Shown here: positions 43,679 through 52,791 of the stretch, piece after piece
Position numbering within the stretch: position 1 is the stretch's first letter
Layout of the letters: the number at the start of each line of letters is the position of its first letter
Assembly (NCBI GenBank): GCA_030706605.1
Contig: JAUZOE010000019.1
Coordinates: 1 to 64,000 of the forward strand
From: Bacteroidota bacterium
Lineage (GTDB): Bacteria; Bacteroidota; Bacteroidia; Chitinophagales; Chitinophagaceae
DNA: 64,000 nt
Reading direction: 5' to 3'
The notes under the pieces: generated by a model
What the model was told of the DNA's origin: nothing
The model's input: the letters and a program-made list of their open reading frames with translations, nothing else
The model's database searches: none
Program-made: the position numbers and the translations under genes

Positions 43679-44419
43679 TTAATTATGATCTGTAATGCTC
43701 ATTTTAATTCCATATCCGGCATAATAGCCCGGTGTAGAGTTTTGTGGTCCCTGGTATTCCCAATGCAAAAATTCCCTGTAAATTAAGCCGATTCCTTTTC
43801 CATATTTTTCTATTGAATAAGTTTTCTCAGCATATTGAGTACCAGATATGGAAGGATCCTGGCCTAAAAACTCGTCTCTTTCATCAACGGTCAATGTGCT
43901 GTCAATATTAATATCATTAATAGTTAAAGGCTGCCCAATACTGTCATAAATATAATCCCAGTCATCTAAGTATAAGACGTTGCTACTGGTAGAATAAGTA
44001 TCAATAAAAGAATTTCCTTTCCAGGAAAAATTTTGTTTTATCGGTAATGACAGTTTAAGAAAACGCATATTATTCTCAACATATTCGATGGTATTTCCAG
44101 TTGGGATGGCTATAAAAGTATTATTGGGAGTCCATGCCTGGGAAGTATCCTGCCGGATAAAACGTAAGATACGAAAAGCTGTTCTTCCTGTGTTGTCAGT
44201 AATTTGTGCATCTACCCTGTCTTGTGCCTGGTAATGAATTACCGTATCTTTTTGCCCGAACCTGATATATAAAGTAGAATCCAGGTTGTAAGTAATATAT
44301 TTTCCTACTTTTAATGGGTAATAATCGCTTAAAGGTTCTGATGTAAAGTTATCCATGCTTTTTTTACAGGAAACCAATAAAAGAATAATCACAAGCGAAA
44401 GGGAAAAATATTTTGACAT
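43679..44419 (-). CDS. Lipoprotein of unknown function
   Basis: The 246-residue product has a signal ending in a lipobox (I-L-L-L-V-S-C18) followed by K-K. The mature part starts with L-S-D-Y-Y-P-L-K-V-G-K-Y-I-T-Y, an opening frequent in Bacteroidota lipoproteins, and reads as an all-beta domain. No catalytic motif is seen. It lies between mnmA and the subtilase on the same strand, 61 bp before the protease start. Confidence 0.72.
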   Translation of the reverse strand: MSKYFSLSLVIILLLVSCKKSMDNFTSEPLSDYYPLKVGKYITYNLDSTLYIRFGQKDTVIHYQAQDRVDAQITDNTGRTAFRILRFIRQDTSQAWTPNNTFIAIPTGNTIEYVENNMRFLKLSLPIKQNFSWKGNSFIDTYSTSSNVLYLDDWDYIYDSIGQPLTINDINIDSTLTVDERDEFLGQDPSISGTQYAEKTYSIEKYGKGIGLIYREFLHWEYQGPQNSTPGYYAGYGIKMSITDHN

Positions 44420-44478
44420 ACAAAATGATTAAAAATGTTTTGCAAAGGATACTCAACAAACGAATTGAACAAAAGAAA

Positions 44479-45576
44479 TTAATTTCTTTGGATTATTCCT
44501 CCTCCAATCACATCATCTCCTTCATAGAAAACAGCGCTTTGTCCCGGAGCAATTCCTTTTACATTGTCATAGAAACGGACTTTTACTCCATTTTCGTATG
44601 TAAACAGGTTAGAGATTGCACCTTTATCTTTATACCTGATTTTGGTAGTGGTCTCCATCCCTTCAGAAATGCCTTCATATTTTATCCAGTTAATGCCTTT
44701 TACAGTCATTTCACTTTTTTTCAAATCTTCTTCATCTCCGAGTACAATTGTATTGGTTTCAGGAATAATCCGGGTAACAAATGCAGGTTTTCCTAAGGCA
44801 ATATCCAATCCTTTTCTTTGGCCTACTGTATAAAAAGGATATCCCTTGTGAGGTCCTAAAATATTGCCTGTTTTGTCTATGAAAAATCCACCGGAAACTT
44901 TTTCTTCAAGCCCATCTACTTTTCTTTTTAAAAACCCGCGATAATCATTATCCGGCACAAAACAAATTTCATAACTCTCGCTTTTCTTTGCCAGTTCCGG
45001 ATAGCCGAAGTCGAAGGCCATTTGCCTGATTTCTGTTTTGCGATAAGTACCTAAAGGTAATAGAGTGCGCTTTAATAAATCCTGCTGTAAGCCCCATAGG
45101 ACATAGCTTTGATCTTTAGTTTCATCAATTCCTTTTCTTATAAAATACCTGCCATTTGTATGCTGATGAATTTGAGCATAATGCCCTGTGGCGATAAAAT
45201 CACAACCCAATGCATCGGCTCTTTTTAGCAATGCCCGCCATTTAATATGGGTATTACACATCACACAAGGATTGGGTGTGCGTCCTGCTATATATTCCCC
45301 AACAAAATTATCGATAACAAAATCGCCAAATTCTTCGCGGATGTCTAAAATAAAATGCGGAAACCCATGCTGAACTGCGGCCTGCCGGGCATCATTAAAA
45401 CTATCGAGATTGCAACATCCGGTTTCTTTTTTATTATTACCTGAACTGGTGGCATAATCCCATGTTTTCATTGTAATTCCTATCACTTCATAACCCTCTT
45501 TATGAAGCATCAAAGCAGCTACGGTGCTGTCTATGCCGCCACTCATTGCCATTAAAACTTTGCCCTTAGTACTCAT
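44479..45576 (-). CDS. mnmA: tRNA-specific 2-thiouridylase MnmA
   Basis: MnmA installs sulfur at U34 of Lys, Glu and Gln tRNAs. The PP-loop A-M-S-G-G-I-D-S-T-V begins near residue 10. The nucleophilic cysteine is in N-P-C-V-M-C-N and the persulfide cysteine in Y-E-I-C-F-V-P-D-N-D-Y. G-H-Y-A-Q and Y-T-V-G-Q-R-K-G-L are also conserved. The length of 365 residues is normal. CAAAGATA at 45594-45601 gives a minus-strand TATCTTTG -7 element just upstream. Confidence 0.96.
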   Translation of the reverse strand: MSTKGKVLMAMSGGIDSTVAALMLHKEGYEVIGITMKTWDYATSSGNNKKETGCCNLDSFNDARQAAVQHGFPHFILDIREEFGDFVIDNFVGEYIAGRTPNPCVMCNTHIKWRALLKRADALGCDFIATGHYAQIHQHTNGRYFIRKGIDETKDQSYVLWGLQQDLLKRTLLPLGTYRKTEIRQMAFDFGYPELAKKSESYEICFVPDNDYRGFLKRKVDGLEEKVSGGFFIDKTGNILGPHKGYPFYTVGQRKGLDIALGKPAFVTRIIPETNTIVLGDEEDLKKSEMTVKGINWIKYEGISEGMETTTKIRYKDKGAISNLFTYENGVKVRFYDNVKGIAPGQSAVFYEGDDVIGGGIIQRN

Positions 45577-45665
45577 GATATTAAAATAATTGGCAAAGAT
45601 ACTAATTTCAATTGGCAGTGGCTGTTGGTGCTGGATTTCAGATGGGTAAGAAAAATGATCAATAA

Positions 45666-47297
45666 TTAGCTAATAAACTTAAAATGATCTCCATCAAATA
45701 ATCCTTTATCACTTAATTTAATATGTGGAATTACCAGCAAAGCCATAAAAGATAATGTCATAAAAGGGGCAGATAGTTTTGACCCGATATTTTTTGCGGT
45801 TGCATCAATATTAGTGTACATTTCAGCTACTTTATAACCATCCTCATTACTCATCAAACCACCTATGGGTAATGGTAAAATTCTATTCAAATTGGGTTTA
45901 TTATGTACTGCCACACTCACACCACCTTTTGGCTCAATGATTAAATTAACCGCATCACAAATACTTTCGTCATCCACGCCGACGGCAATAATGTTATGAC
46001 TGTCATGGGCAACTGAAGAAGCAATTGCCCCTTCCTTTAAACCAAAATTTTTGATAAATGCTTTTGCTACAGGAGCATTTCGATACCGGTTTACCACTAC
46101 CATCTTTAAAACATCATTTTCTACATCGCTGATGCAAAATTCATTTTCTGTCTTTGGCATTGTAGAAAGCCTGTTCGTAATTAATTGGCCATCTAATGCT
46201 TCAATGATTTCTCCATGAAATTCTGAAACTTTCATTTTAAAATCACCTGGTGTTTTTGGCAAACAATTAAAATTGTTGATACTCGAAGAGAATTGGGTAT
46301 TAATTTTAGATTTTCCATTTTGGGCTACCAATTGACCATCGATGTAGGTGGCCTGAACTTCAAAGTTGGTCAGATCTTCAACTATAATAAAATCTGCAGC
46401 ATCACCGGGTTGTAATAATCCCACATTCATTCTATAATGTTTCACCGGGTTAATACAAGCTGCTTTTAAAATCTTAAAAACATCAATTCCTTTTGCAACA
46501 GCCCTTTTGCACAATTCATTGATGTGGCCTTTTTCAAGGCTATCTGGATGTTTGTCATCGCTACAAAACATTATTTCATTTTCATGGTCATGAAGAAGAT
46601 TAATCAGCGCTTCAAAATTTTTAGCAGCGCTTCCTTCCCTGATAAGGATTTTCATTCCATATTTCAATTTATCAAGAGCTTCATCGGCGGTAAAGCATTC
46701 ATGGTCGGTACTAATGCCGGCTTCTATATATTTTTTGGCGTCTTCACCTCTTAGTCCGGGTGCATGACCATCCACAGGTTTATTGTATTTTTTAGCCGCA
46801 TTTATTTTTTTAAATACTTCGTCATCATGGTGAAGAACTCCGGAAAAATTCATCATTTCGCTCAGATAATAAATCTCATCATTAGCTAAAAGTTGATCCA
46901 CCTCTTTTGAATTAATTGAAGCCCCTGCTGTCTCAAAAATTGTTGCTGGCACACAGCTTGGTACACCAAAATGGAATTTAAATGGTACTGTTTTCCCGTT
47001 CGCAATCATATATTGTACGCCTTCTATTCCGCATACGTTGGCAATCTCATGTGGGTCGCTTATAGTGCCCACGGTGCCGTGGACTACCGCCAGTTTTGCA
47101 AATTCAGAAGGGATGAGCATAGAACTTTCAATATGCACATGAGCATCAATAAAGCCGGGTAAAATAAACGGGTGATCTTTTTGAACCTCACTGGTTTTTT
47201 CAACTGATTTTATTACCCCACCTTCTATCTGTATTTCACCAAAAAATGTCTTTTTTGTCTCTATCGCTACAATATTTCCACTTATGGTTAAGTTCAT
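45666..47297 (-). CDS. ade: Adenine deaminase
   Basis: This enzyme converts adenine to hypoxanthine and ammonia in purine salvage. It is a two-metal amidohydrolase: [15 protein letters not shown] (metal histidines), then [14 protein letters not shown] and D-D-K-H-P-D, with the long C-terminal part of the ade family (G-G-V-S-V-A, then P-I-G-G-L-M-S). I start at 47297 ([10 protein letters not shown]) because the residues before it look non-native. A -7-like CAAAAGTA occurs at 47322-47329 upstream. It is cytoplasmic. Confidence 0.92.
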   Translation of the reverse strand: MNLTISGNIVAIETKKTFFGEIQIEGGVIKSVEKTSEVQKDHPFILPGFIDAHVHIESSMLIPSEFAKLAVVHGTVGTISDPHEIANVCGIEGVQYMIANGKTVPFKFHFGVPSCVPATIFETAGASINSKEVDQLLANDEIYYLSEMMNFSGVLHHDDEVFKKINAAKKYNKPVDGHAPGLRGEDAKKYIEAGISTDHECFTADEALDKLKYGMKILIREGSAAKNFEALINLLHDHENEIMFCSDDKHPDSLEKGHINELCKRAVAKGIDVFKILKAACINPVKHYRMNVGLLQPGDAADFIIVEDLTNFEVQATYIDGQLVAQNGKSKINTQFSSSINNFNCLPKTPGDFKMKVSEFHGEIIEALDGQLITNRLSTMPKTENEFCISDVENDVLKMVVVNRYRNAPVAKAFIKNFGLKEGAIASSVAHDSHNIIAVGVDDESICDAVNLIIEPKGGVSVAVHNKPNLNRILPLPIGGLMSNEDGYKVAEMYTNIDATAKNIGSKLSAPFMTLSFMALLVIPHIKLSDKGLFDGDHFKFIS

Positions 47298-47438
47298 AAT
47301 TATATTTATCCTTTTAATTTTCAAAAGTAGCCAAAATATTATGGTGGCTTTGTGGTTAACTTCACGCCTTGCCTGAAATAACGCTACAAAACCTGTAAGG
47401 AAAAAGAAGGCTTATCTTGCAAGTAAAAATAATTTCAA

Positions 47439-48170
47439 CTGAAAAACTTATTCATTTTTATTGTTTTTACTCTCGTGTTTGTGTTTGTATTTATCCAGGC
47501 TGCCAGCAGACAATCAGTAGAAGAAATTATTGATAATTACATAGCTGCCCGGGGTGGAATCGATAAATTTCGTTCGATAATTTCTATTTCCATGGAAGGC
47601 ACCCGCAAGATGATGGACAATGAAGTCCGGGTAAAAATAATCAAAGTTCAGGGTAGGCTTTTTCGGACGGATTTTGAATTTGGAGGTAACAGAGGCTATA
47701 CAATTATTACACCGGGTAAAGGATGGGCATACTTTTCTGGGCATGCTGATGGCCCTCAGCCTCTTCTGGCTGAAAAATTAAAGTCAATGCAAACTGAGCT
47801 AAATATTGGAGATCCTTTAGTAGATTATCAATTAAATGGCTACCAGGCAGTATTGCATAAAAATGAAATTCTTAATGGCAGAAAATGTCATAAAATTCAA
47901 CTTATTTCTGCAGATAGTAGAGAGAATTTTTATTATATAGATGCCAAAACCAATCTACTTGCACAGAGTAGTCACCTGGTTGAAGGAAATGGTCAAAACA
48001 GTGGAAAAGAAGTTATTACGAATTACAGTGATTATGTTGATTTTGGCGGAGTTCTTTTTCCAAAAACTATTGTAACTGAAAGTGACGGATTGGATTCAGG
48101 GTCCATTACTTTTGATAAAATAGAAACAAATATCTCTGTAGATGAAAAGATGTATAAATATTTTGATTAG
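47439..48170 (+). CDS. Exported LolA-like/lipoprotein-sorting-like protein with apparent CTG start
   Basis: The frame reads a convincing signal peptide only when begun at CTG at 47439: (M)-K-N-L-F-I-F-I-V-F-T-L-V-F-V-F-V-F-I-Q-A-A. A GTG start at 47475 would cut the charged N-terminus away. After cleavage, S-V-E-E-I-I-D-N-Y-I-A-A-R-G-G and later beta strands (G-R-K-C-H-K-I-Q-L-I, Y-I-D-A-K-T-N-L-L) resemble the outer membrane lipoprotein-sorting fold seen in LolA-type proteins. The resemblance is weak and the function unknown. It is followed by a bidirectional terminator. Confidence 0.72.
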   Translation: MKNLFIFIVFTLVFVFVFIQAASRQSVEEIIDNYIAARGGIDKFRSIISISMEGTRKMMDNEVRVKIIKVQGRLFRTDFEFGGNRGYTIITPGKGWAYFSGHADGPQPLLAEKLKSMQTELNIGDPLVDYQLNGYQAVLHKNEILNGRKCHKIQLISADSRENFYYIDAKTNLLAQSSHLVEGNGQNSGKEVITNYSDYVDFGGVLFPKTIVTESDGLDSGSITFDKIETNISVDEKMYKYFD

Positions 48171-48222
48171 AACTAATGACCTTTATTAAAGAGAATAGTT
48201 ATTTTAAATCCATTTTTGTAAT

Positions 48223-48250
48223 AAAAAGAGCCGCAAAAGCGGCTCTTTTT
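48223..48250. terminator. Bidirectional terminator between the exported-protein gene and tsf
   Basis: A perfect 12-bp stem (48223-48234 with 48239-48250, core GAGCCGC/GCGGCTC) with a 4-base loop has A- and T-runs on both sides. It lies between convergent genes and would end transcription from both. Confidence 0.92.
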
Positions 48251-48281
48251 ATTTTTAAATTGAAATAGGCTAAAATTAATT

Positions 48282-49106
48282 TTAGCCCAATGCGACTCTC
48301 TTAAATTCAATAACCTGTAAATCTGAATCTAAACTTTTCAGGTAATCACCTACTGATTTGTTGCCATCTTTTACAAAAGGTTGTGCTAACAAAGTATTTT
48401 CTTTGAAAAATTTGTTGATTTTTCCTACTGCAATTTTTTCTGCCATTTCAGCTGGCTTGCCTTCTGCTTTTACCTGCTCAATAGCGATTTCTCTTTCGCG
48501 GGCAATAGTCTCTGGTGAAACCGCAGATTGATCAATAGCAATAGGATTCATAGCAGCTATTTGCATTGCCACATCTTTCCCTGCCTCTTCATTTACTTTG
48601 TTGAAGCCTACCAAAACACCCATACGGTAAGATCCATGAATATAGGCAGCAATATAAGGAGCTTCTATTTTTTCAAATTTAGAAACACTTATTTTTTCTC
48701 CAATTTTAGCAACTTGTTCATTTAGCTTATCGGCAACGGTTTCAGCACCTATTTTTACAGCATTTAACTCTTCAATGTTGTTTACATTATTTTCAATTGC
48801 TGCATCCATTATTGATTGTGCAAAGGCAATATACTCTGCGTTTTTACTCACAAAATCTGTTTCACAACTTACATTGATTATAAATCCTGTTTTATTATCT
48901 GAAGTTGTTTGTGCTATCACCACGCCTTCTTTTGCTTCACGATCACCGCGAAGAGCGGCTACTTTCTGACCTTTTTTTCTTAAATAATCAATGGCAGCTT
49001 CAAAGTCACCATTTGATTCCACCAGGGCTTTACGGCAATCCATCATGCCGGCTCCTGTTTGCTGACGCAATTTGTTTATATCTGCTGCTGTTACTGTTGT
49101 ACTCAT
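48282..49106 (-). CDS. tsf: Elongation factor Ts
   Basis: EF-Ts exchanges GDP for GTP on EF-Tu. The N-terminal module has I-N-K-L-R-Q-Q-T-G-A-G-M-M-D-C-R-K-A-L (signature 1) and Y-L-R-K-K-G; signature 2 is C-E-T-D-F-V-S-K-N. The length of 274 residues is typical for this phylum. It is the last gene of rplM-rpsI-rpsB-tsf and is separated from rpsB by 80 bp containing a long inverted repeat. Confidence 0.97.
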   Translation of the reverse strand: MSTTVTAADINKLRQQTGAGMMDCRKALVESNGDFEAAIDYLRKKGQKVAALRGDREAKEGVVIAQTTSDNKTGFIINVSCETDFVSKNAEYIAFAQSIMDAAIENNVNNIEELNAVKIGAETVADKLNEQVAKIGEKISVSKFEKIEAPYIAAYIHGSYRMGVLVGFNKVNEEAGKDVAMQIAAMNPIAIDQSAVSPETIAREREIAIEQVKAEGKPAEMAEKIAVGKINKFFKENTLLAQPFVKDGNKSVGDYLKSLDSDLQVIEFKRVALG

Positions 49107-49121
49107 ATTTGTTTTATGTTA

Positions 49122-49166
49122 AATGTTGAATACAATTAACATATCTGCTTTATTGTATTCAACATT
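49122..49166 (-). promoter_or_regulatory. Perfect 15-bp inverted repeat between rpsB and tsf
   Basis: The arms AATGTTGAATACAAT (49122-49136) and ATTGTATTCAACATT (49152-49166) are fully complementary with a 15-base loop. On the minus strand the hairpin ends 15 bp before the tsf start. No T-tract follows, so it is not a standard terminator. It may be a processing, attenuation or translation-control hairpin. Confidence 0.65.
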
Positions 49167-49186
49167 ATTGGTTATTCAATTTATTA

Positions 49187-50083
49187 TTACCTGCGTGCAC
49201 CGCCAGGGCCTCTGCTGCCTTGGCCGGGTCCTGCTACTCTACGTTTTTGAGGTCCTGCTGCACTACGTCCTTTACCACCCGCTGGTGAATTACCTCTCCT
49301 GCGTTCCCCACCATCGTCAGCACCGTCATCAAATTTCATATCACGTGTATCCTGTTCTTCAGTTTCTTCAGTTTCTTCTTCTTTTTCTGCCTGCCTTTCT
49401 GCGAGCCCTTCAGCAATTGCTGCCGTTATATAATTGGTGATGATAGCAATTGATTTTGTTGCATCATCATTAGCAGGTATTGAGAATTCTACTTTGTTAG
49501 GATCGCAATTAGTATCTACCATCCCAAAAGTAGTGATGTTAAGGCGTCTTGCTTCTGAAAGAGCAATGTGCTCGTGACCGATATCTACTAAGAATAATGC
49601 GGCCGGAACGCGACTTATTTGAGAGATACCGCCCAAAACTTTCTCCATTTTATCCCTGTCACGGGTTAATGTAAGACGTTCTTTTTTAGTGATGCTGTCA
49701 AGTGTTCCGTCGTTAAGCATTTTTTCGATGCTTTGCATTTTTTTCACACTTTTACGAACAGTATTGAAATTGGTAAGCATACCACCTAACCAGCGTTCGG
49801 TAACGAAAGGCATATTTACCCTTCTTGCTGCTTCTGTTACAATTTCCTTTGCTTGCTTTTTTGTGGCAACAAACATAATTTTTTTGCCGCTCTTGGCTAT
49901 GGATTTCATTGCAGAAGCAGCTTCTTCAAGACCTTCAACAGTTTTGTTAAGATCAATGATGTGAATACCTTTTTTCTCAGCAAAAATGTAAGGCAACATT
50001 TTAGGATTCCACTTCTTTTTTAAATGGCCGAAGTGTACGCCTGCTTCTAAAAGCTGCTGTTGTAAAGAAGTATTATTTTCCAT
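49187..50083 (-). CDS. rpsB: 30S ribosomal protein S2 with a charged C-terminal extension
   Basis: S2 binds the 30S subunit late in assembly. The core is normal: L-L-E-A-G-V-H-F-G-H, K-W-N-P-K-M, R-W-L-G-G-M-L-T-N-F and V-D-T-N-C-D-P. After about residue 230 an added tail of some 68 residues is first acidic (many E and D), then G/R-rich and basic, ending G-P-G-G-A-R-R. The protein is 298 residues against about 240-260 in model species. The tail is low-complexity and may contact rRNA or S1. It is the third gene of the operon. Confidence 0.96.
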   Translation of the reverse strand: MENNTSLQQQLLEAGVHFGHLKKKWNPKMLPYIFAEKKGIHIIDLNKTVEGLEEAASAMKSIAKSGKKIMFVATKKQAKEIVTEAARRVNMPFVTERWLGGMLTNFNTVRKSVKKMQSIEKMLNDGTLDSITKKERLTLTRDRDKMEKVLGGISQISRVPAALFLVDIGHEHIALSEARRLNITTFGMVDTNCDPNKVEFSIPANDDATKSIAIITNYITAAIAEGLAERQAEKEEETEETEEQDTRDMKFDDGADDGGERRRGNSPAGGKGRSAAGPQKRRVAGPGQGSRGPGGARR

Positions 50084-50143
50084 TTATTTTTTATTAAAAT
50101 TGTTTTTAAAATAGTATCAGATATCCAGATGCTTGATCCCGGA

Positions 50144-50533
50144 TTAACGTTTAGAGAACTGGAAGCTTTTCCTTGCTTTCTTCTTACCTGGTTTCTTACG
50201 TTCTACTGAACGTGGATCACGTGTAAGCAAACCCGCTTCTTTTAAAGTGGGTCTGAATTCAGGATTTACCTGTAATAATGCACGGGCAATTCCAAGTTTT
50301 ATTGCTTCAGCCTGACCTTTTACACCACCTCCGGTAGCATTTACCGTAATATCAAACTTATCAGCAGATTCTATGGTTTTTAGAGGCGCTTCTACCTGGT
50401 TTTGCAGATATACTAATGGGAAATAAGTTTTGTAATCCTTTCCATTAATAGTGATGTTGCCATCTCCTTTAGAAAGAAAAACTCTTGTTATGGCTTGCTT
50501 CCTACGGCCTACTGCATTTTTTTGTTTTTCCAT
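50144..50533 (-). CDS. rpsI: 30S ribosomal protein S9
   Basis: This 129-residue protein contacts tRNA in the P site through its C-terminal tail. A-V-G-R-R-K-Q-A-I-T-R near the start, G-G-G-V-K-G-Q-A, and the C-terminal R-K-K-P-G-K-K-K-A-R-K-S-F-Q-F-S-K-R are typical. It follows rplM after 44 bp, which include a small GC-rich hairpin (CCCC/GGGG, 50553-50565) before the start. Confidence 0.97.
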   Translation of the reverse strand: MEKQKNAVGRRKQAITRVFLSKGDGNITINGKDYKTYFPLVYLQNQVEAPLKTIESADKFDITVNATGGGVKGQAEAIKLGIARALLQVNPEFRPTLKEAGLLTRDPRSVERKKPGKKKARKSFQFSKR

Positions 50534-50577
50534 TATTTATTTTTTTTCTCCATCCCCTTCGGGGAAACAGTGAGTTT

Positions 50578-51021
50578 TTAGAAAGTTAAGATTTGTGGTT
50601 TTTGTGCAGTGTGCGGATGTTCTGATCCGGCGTACACATAAAGTTTTTTATACATTTTGCGGCCAAGACGATTTTTAGGCAACATTCCTTTTACTGCTCT
50701 TTCAATAATAGCATCGGGTCTGCGTTTTAAAAGATCACCTGCTGTTTCTTCTTTTTTGCCGCCTGGGTAACCGCTGTAATTAATGTAAACTTTGTCGTCA
50801 AGTTTTTTCCCGGTGAATTTTACTTTATCACAATTAGTGACGATTACAAAATCGCCGCAATCTACGTGAGGAGTATAATAGGCTTTGTTCTTACCACGGA
50901 GAACGGACGCTATTTTAGCGCACATGCGGCCTACGGTTTGATTAGTGCCGTCAACAACGTACCAGTTACGCTGCACGGTAGCCTCATTCGCATGTTTAGT
51001 GGTGAAATGTAATTTACTCAT
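50578..51021 (-). CDS. rplM: 50S ribosomal protein L13
   Basis: L13 is an early-assembling 50S protein. The 147-residue sequence has W-Y-V-V-D-G-T-N-Q-T-V-G-R, the L-R-G-K-N-K-A-Y-Y-T-P-H-V-D-C-G-D segment and V-K-G-M-L-P-K-N-R-L-G-R. It opens the rplM-rpsI-rpsB-tsf operon. In several bacteria L13 or S9 represses its own leader; a structured leader is visible here. Confidence 0.97.
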   Translation of the reverse strand: MSKLHFTTKHANEATVQRNWYVVDGTNQTVGRMCAKIASVLRGKNKAYYTPHVDCGDFVIVTNCDKVKFTGKKLDDKVYINYSGYPGGKKEETAGDLLKRRPDAIIERAVKGMLPKNRLGRKMYKKLYVYAGSEHPHTAQKPQILTF

Positions 51022-51147
51022 TATTGTTTTTTAATGATTTCTTTTGTTGATTTCAACTTAAGAAACCGGTTGAATTTAATTGCCGCTATCCCGGCATTTT
51101 TTAAAGGAGGGCAAAGGTAGGGTGAAATAGCATGGAAATAATCCAAA
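51022..51147 (-). promoter_or_regulatory. rplM operon promoter and structured leader
   Basis: On the minus strand a TACCTTTG -7 element (51112-51119) and a TTTG at 51144-51147 (24-bp spacing, slightly long) form a plausible promoter. The predicted leader of about 85 nt folds into two hairpins: TGCCG/CGGCA with a 6-base loop, and TTCAAC/GTTGAA with an 11-base loop. This layout suits autoregulation by L13. Confidence 0.5.
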
Positions 51148-51418
51148 ACAAACCTCTTTTTTTAAGGCACCTCTATAACTAATTGATTATCTATTAAAAA
51201 TTTGTCATCATAATATATTCAATGAACTTTTTTAGCTATTTTAAGCACGGAGAAATTGTAATTTATGTGAATTATAAATAAAAGAAATGTTACTTATTAT
51301 TTTGCTTAAGCAAATAATAATAATAAGAAAACCCATGGAAATGGGACAATTTCCAGGCACAAAGAAAATGTATTTTCGATGAAGATGTTTTGCGGTATTT
51401 TATTTCAATTTTCCAAAT

Positions 51419-51451
51419 TTTGGGATGCAATTACTTTAACAATTATATTTG
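51419..51451 (+). promoter_or_regulatory. Promoter of the small membrane ORF
   Basis: TTTG (51419-51422) and TATATTTG (51444-51451, fits TAnnTTTG) are 21 bp apart, matching the Bacteroidota housekeeping promoter. The ATG at 51467 follows the -7 element by 15 bp. Confidence 0.65.
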
Positions 51452-51466
51452 CCTAAATTTTTTGAA

Positions 51467-51619
51467 ATGGATAATTCACAACCTGTAGGCAAATATTGGA
51501 TCATGTTCGTCATATCTTCTATTGTGCAAATAATTTTTTTAATTTGGATCCGCGAGTATTTTTGGATAGTCCTTCCTTTTGTGCTTACCACTTTTAGCAG
51601 AGCTATGCGGTTAATTTAA
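51467..51619 (+). CDS. Small two-segment membrane protein of unknown function
   Basis: The 50-residue product starts M-D-N-S-Q-P-V-G-K-Y-W and has two hydrophobic stretches (about 11-29 and 31-45), separated by R-E, with a basic end. A near-consensus promoter sits directly upstream, in a 610-bp gap otherwise without genes. No family is recognised. It overlaps nothing and converges on the TlpA-like gene, whose stop is 13 bp beyond. Confidence 0.55.
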   Translation: MDNSQPVGKYWIMFVISSIVQIIFLIWIREYFWIVLPFVLTTFSRAMRLI

Positions 51620-51632
51620 ATACTTATCTTTT

Positions 51633-52775
51633 TTATTTAGATGTTTCCAGTACTTGCTGGAGTTTATTATGAAGTTCGGGACCTCTTAATTCTTTCCCGA
51701 TTATTTTCCCTTGTGGGTCTATTAATACGTTAAAAGGGATTCCCTCTACCTGATATAAGGTAGCAGCTTCGCTGTTCCAGAATTTTAAATCACTGATTTG
51801 TTTCCAAACGAGCCCGTCGTCTTTTATAGCTTTCAACCATGCTGCTTTATCCTTGTCAAGTGAAACTCCCAGTACAGTGAAATTTTTATCTTTAAATTGC
51901 TTATAATTAGCTACTACATTCGGATTTTCTGCCCTGCACGGCCCGCACCAACTTGCCCAAAAATCGACTAAAACATATTTTCCACGAAGAGAACTTAATG
52001 AAAAAGGGTTACCGTTTACATCGGGTAATGTAAAGTCAGGGGCCATTTGTCCGACAGCAATCGCGCTACCTTGTTGTGTTTTTGATTGCTGAGCAGCAAA
52101 ATATTGGTCAAATTGTTTTACAACTTCAGCAACTGAAGAATTTTTTGGATATTTTTTTGTCAGTTTATCTAATATATTTTTAACTGTATCAATACTGGCA
52201 TCCTGTGCGTAGCTCAATGCAAATAAAGCAACTATGGGGCTGGAGGCTGTATCAACATAATGAATCAAAAAATTCTTATACCATTCATTGCTGATATTAA
52301 AATTATTTTCTGCGACGAAGGCAAGCGAGTCATTATTTTGTTGTTGAAAATCTTTTCTGCTTTGATCTTCACTAATCAATTTTGTGTGAATAGAATCAAG
52401 TGTAATGGTTAATTGGGTAAGTGAAGAATTTGCCGGTGTATTGAATTTCACAGTTTGCAAAATGGAATCATTGGCATCTGCAGAAAAATCGATATTGTCA
52501 TTATCATTGATAAAAAGATAACCTGGATTTTTTTCAAACCTGAGGCGGTACAAACCTTCTTCTGTAGTATTGGCTTTTACCATAAAACTGCCTTTTGTCA
52601 TTTCTGCAGTATCCAGTACCTGTGGCGGAGTTTGGTTAAAAAATATCTGTTCCAAAAATACTTTTTGATCAGGAGCATTTTTTAATTGTCCGGTTAACTC
52701 AAAACTTCCTGCTTTATGTTGAGAAGTGCAGCTAAATAAAAAAAGGGCACTTAAAAAAATGAATATTTTGTTCAT
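51633..52775 (-). CDS. TlpA-like thiol-disulfide lipoprotein with DUF4369-type N-terminus
   Basis: The product is a lipid-anchored periplasmic thioredoxin-fold protein. The lipobox L-F-S-C16 ends the signal. The N-terminal part (about 24-110) is the beta domain often called DUF4369, a helical linker follows, and the C-terminal domain (about 240-380) is AhpC/TSA-type: M-A-P-D-F-T-L-P-D-V-N-G and W-C-G-P-C at 276-280, with a cis-proline region G-I-P-F-N-V-L-I-D-P. It probably reduces or isomerises disulfides of envelope proteins; the partner is unknown. It follows gatB by 16 bp on the same strand. Confidence 0.92.
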   Translation of the reverse strand: MNKIFIFLSALFLFSCTSQHKAGSFELTGQLKNAPDQKVFLEQIFFNQTPPQVLDTAEMTKGSFMVKANTTEEGLYRLRFEKNPGYLFINDNDNIDFSADANDSILQTVKFNTPANSSLTQLTITLDSIHTKLISEDQSRKDFQQQNNDSLAFVAENNFNISNEWYKNFLIHYVDTASSPIVALFALSYAQDASIDTVKNILDKLTKKYPKNSSVAEVVKQFDQYFAAQQSKTQQGSAIAVGQMAPDFTLPDVNGNPFSLSSLRGKYVLVDFWASWCGPCRAENPNVVANYKQFKDKNFTVLGVSLDKDKAAWLKAIKDDGLVWKQISDLKFWNSEAATLYQVEGIPFNVLIDPQGKIIGKELRGPELHNKLQQVLETSK

Positions 52776-52791
52776 AGTGATATTAGTTAAT

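Noticed and set aside
49123-49440. 105-residue plus-strand ORF opposite the rpsB tail and the rpsB-tsf gap
   Set aside because: It is the antisense shadow of the G/R-rich tail of S2, whose codons create a long open frame on the other strand.
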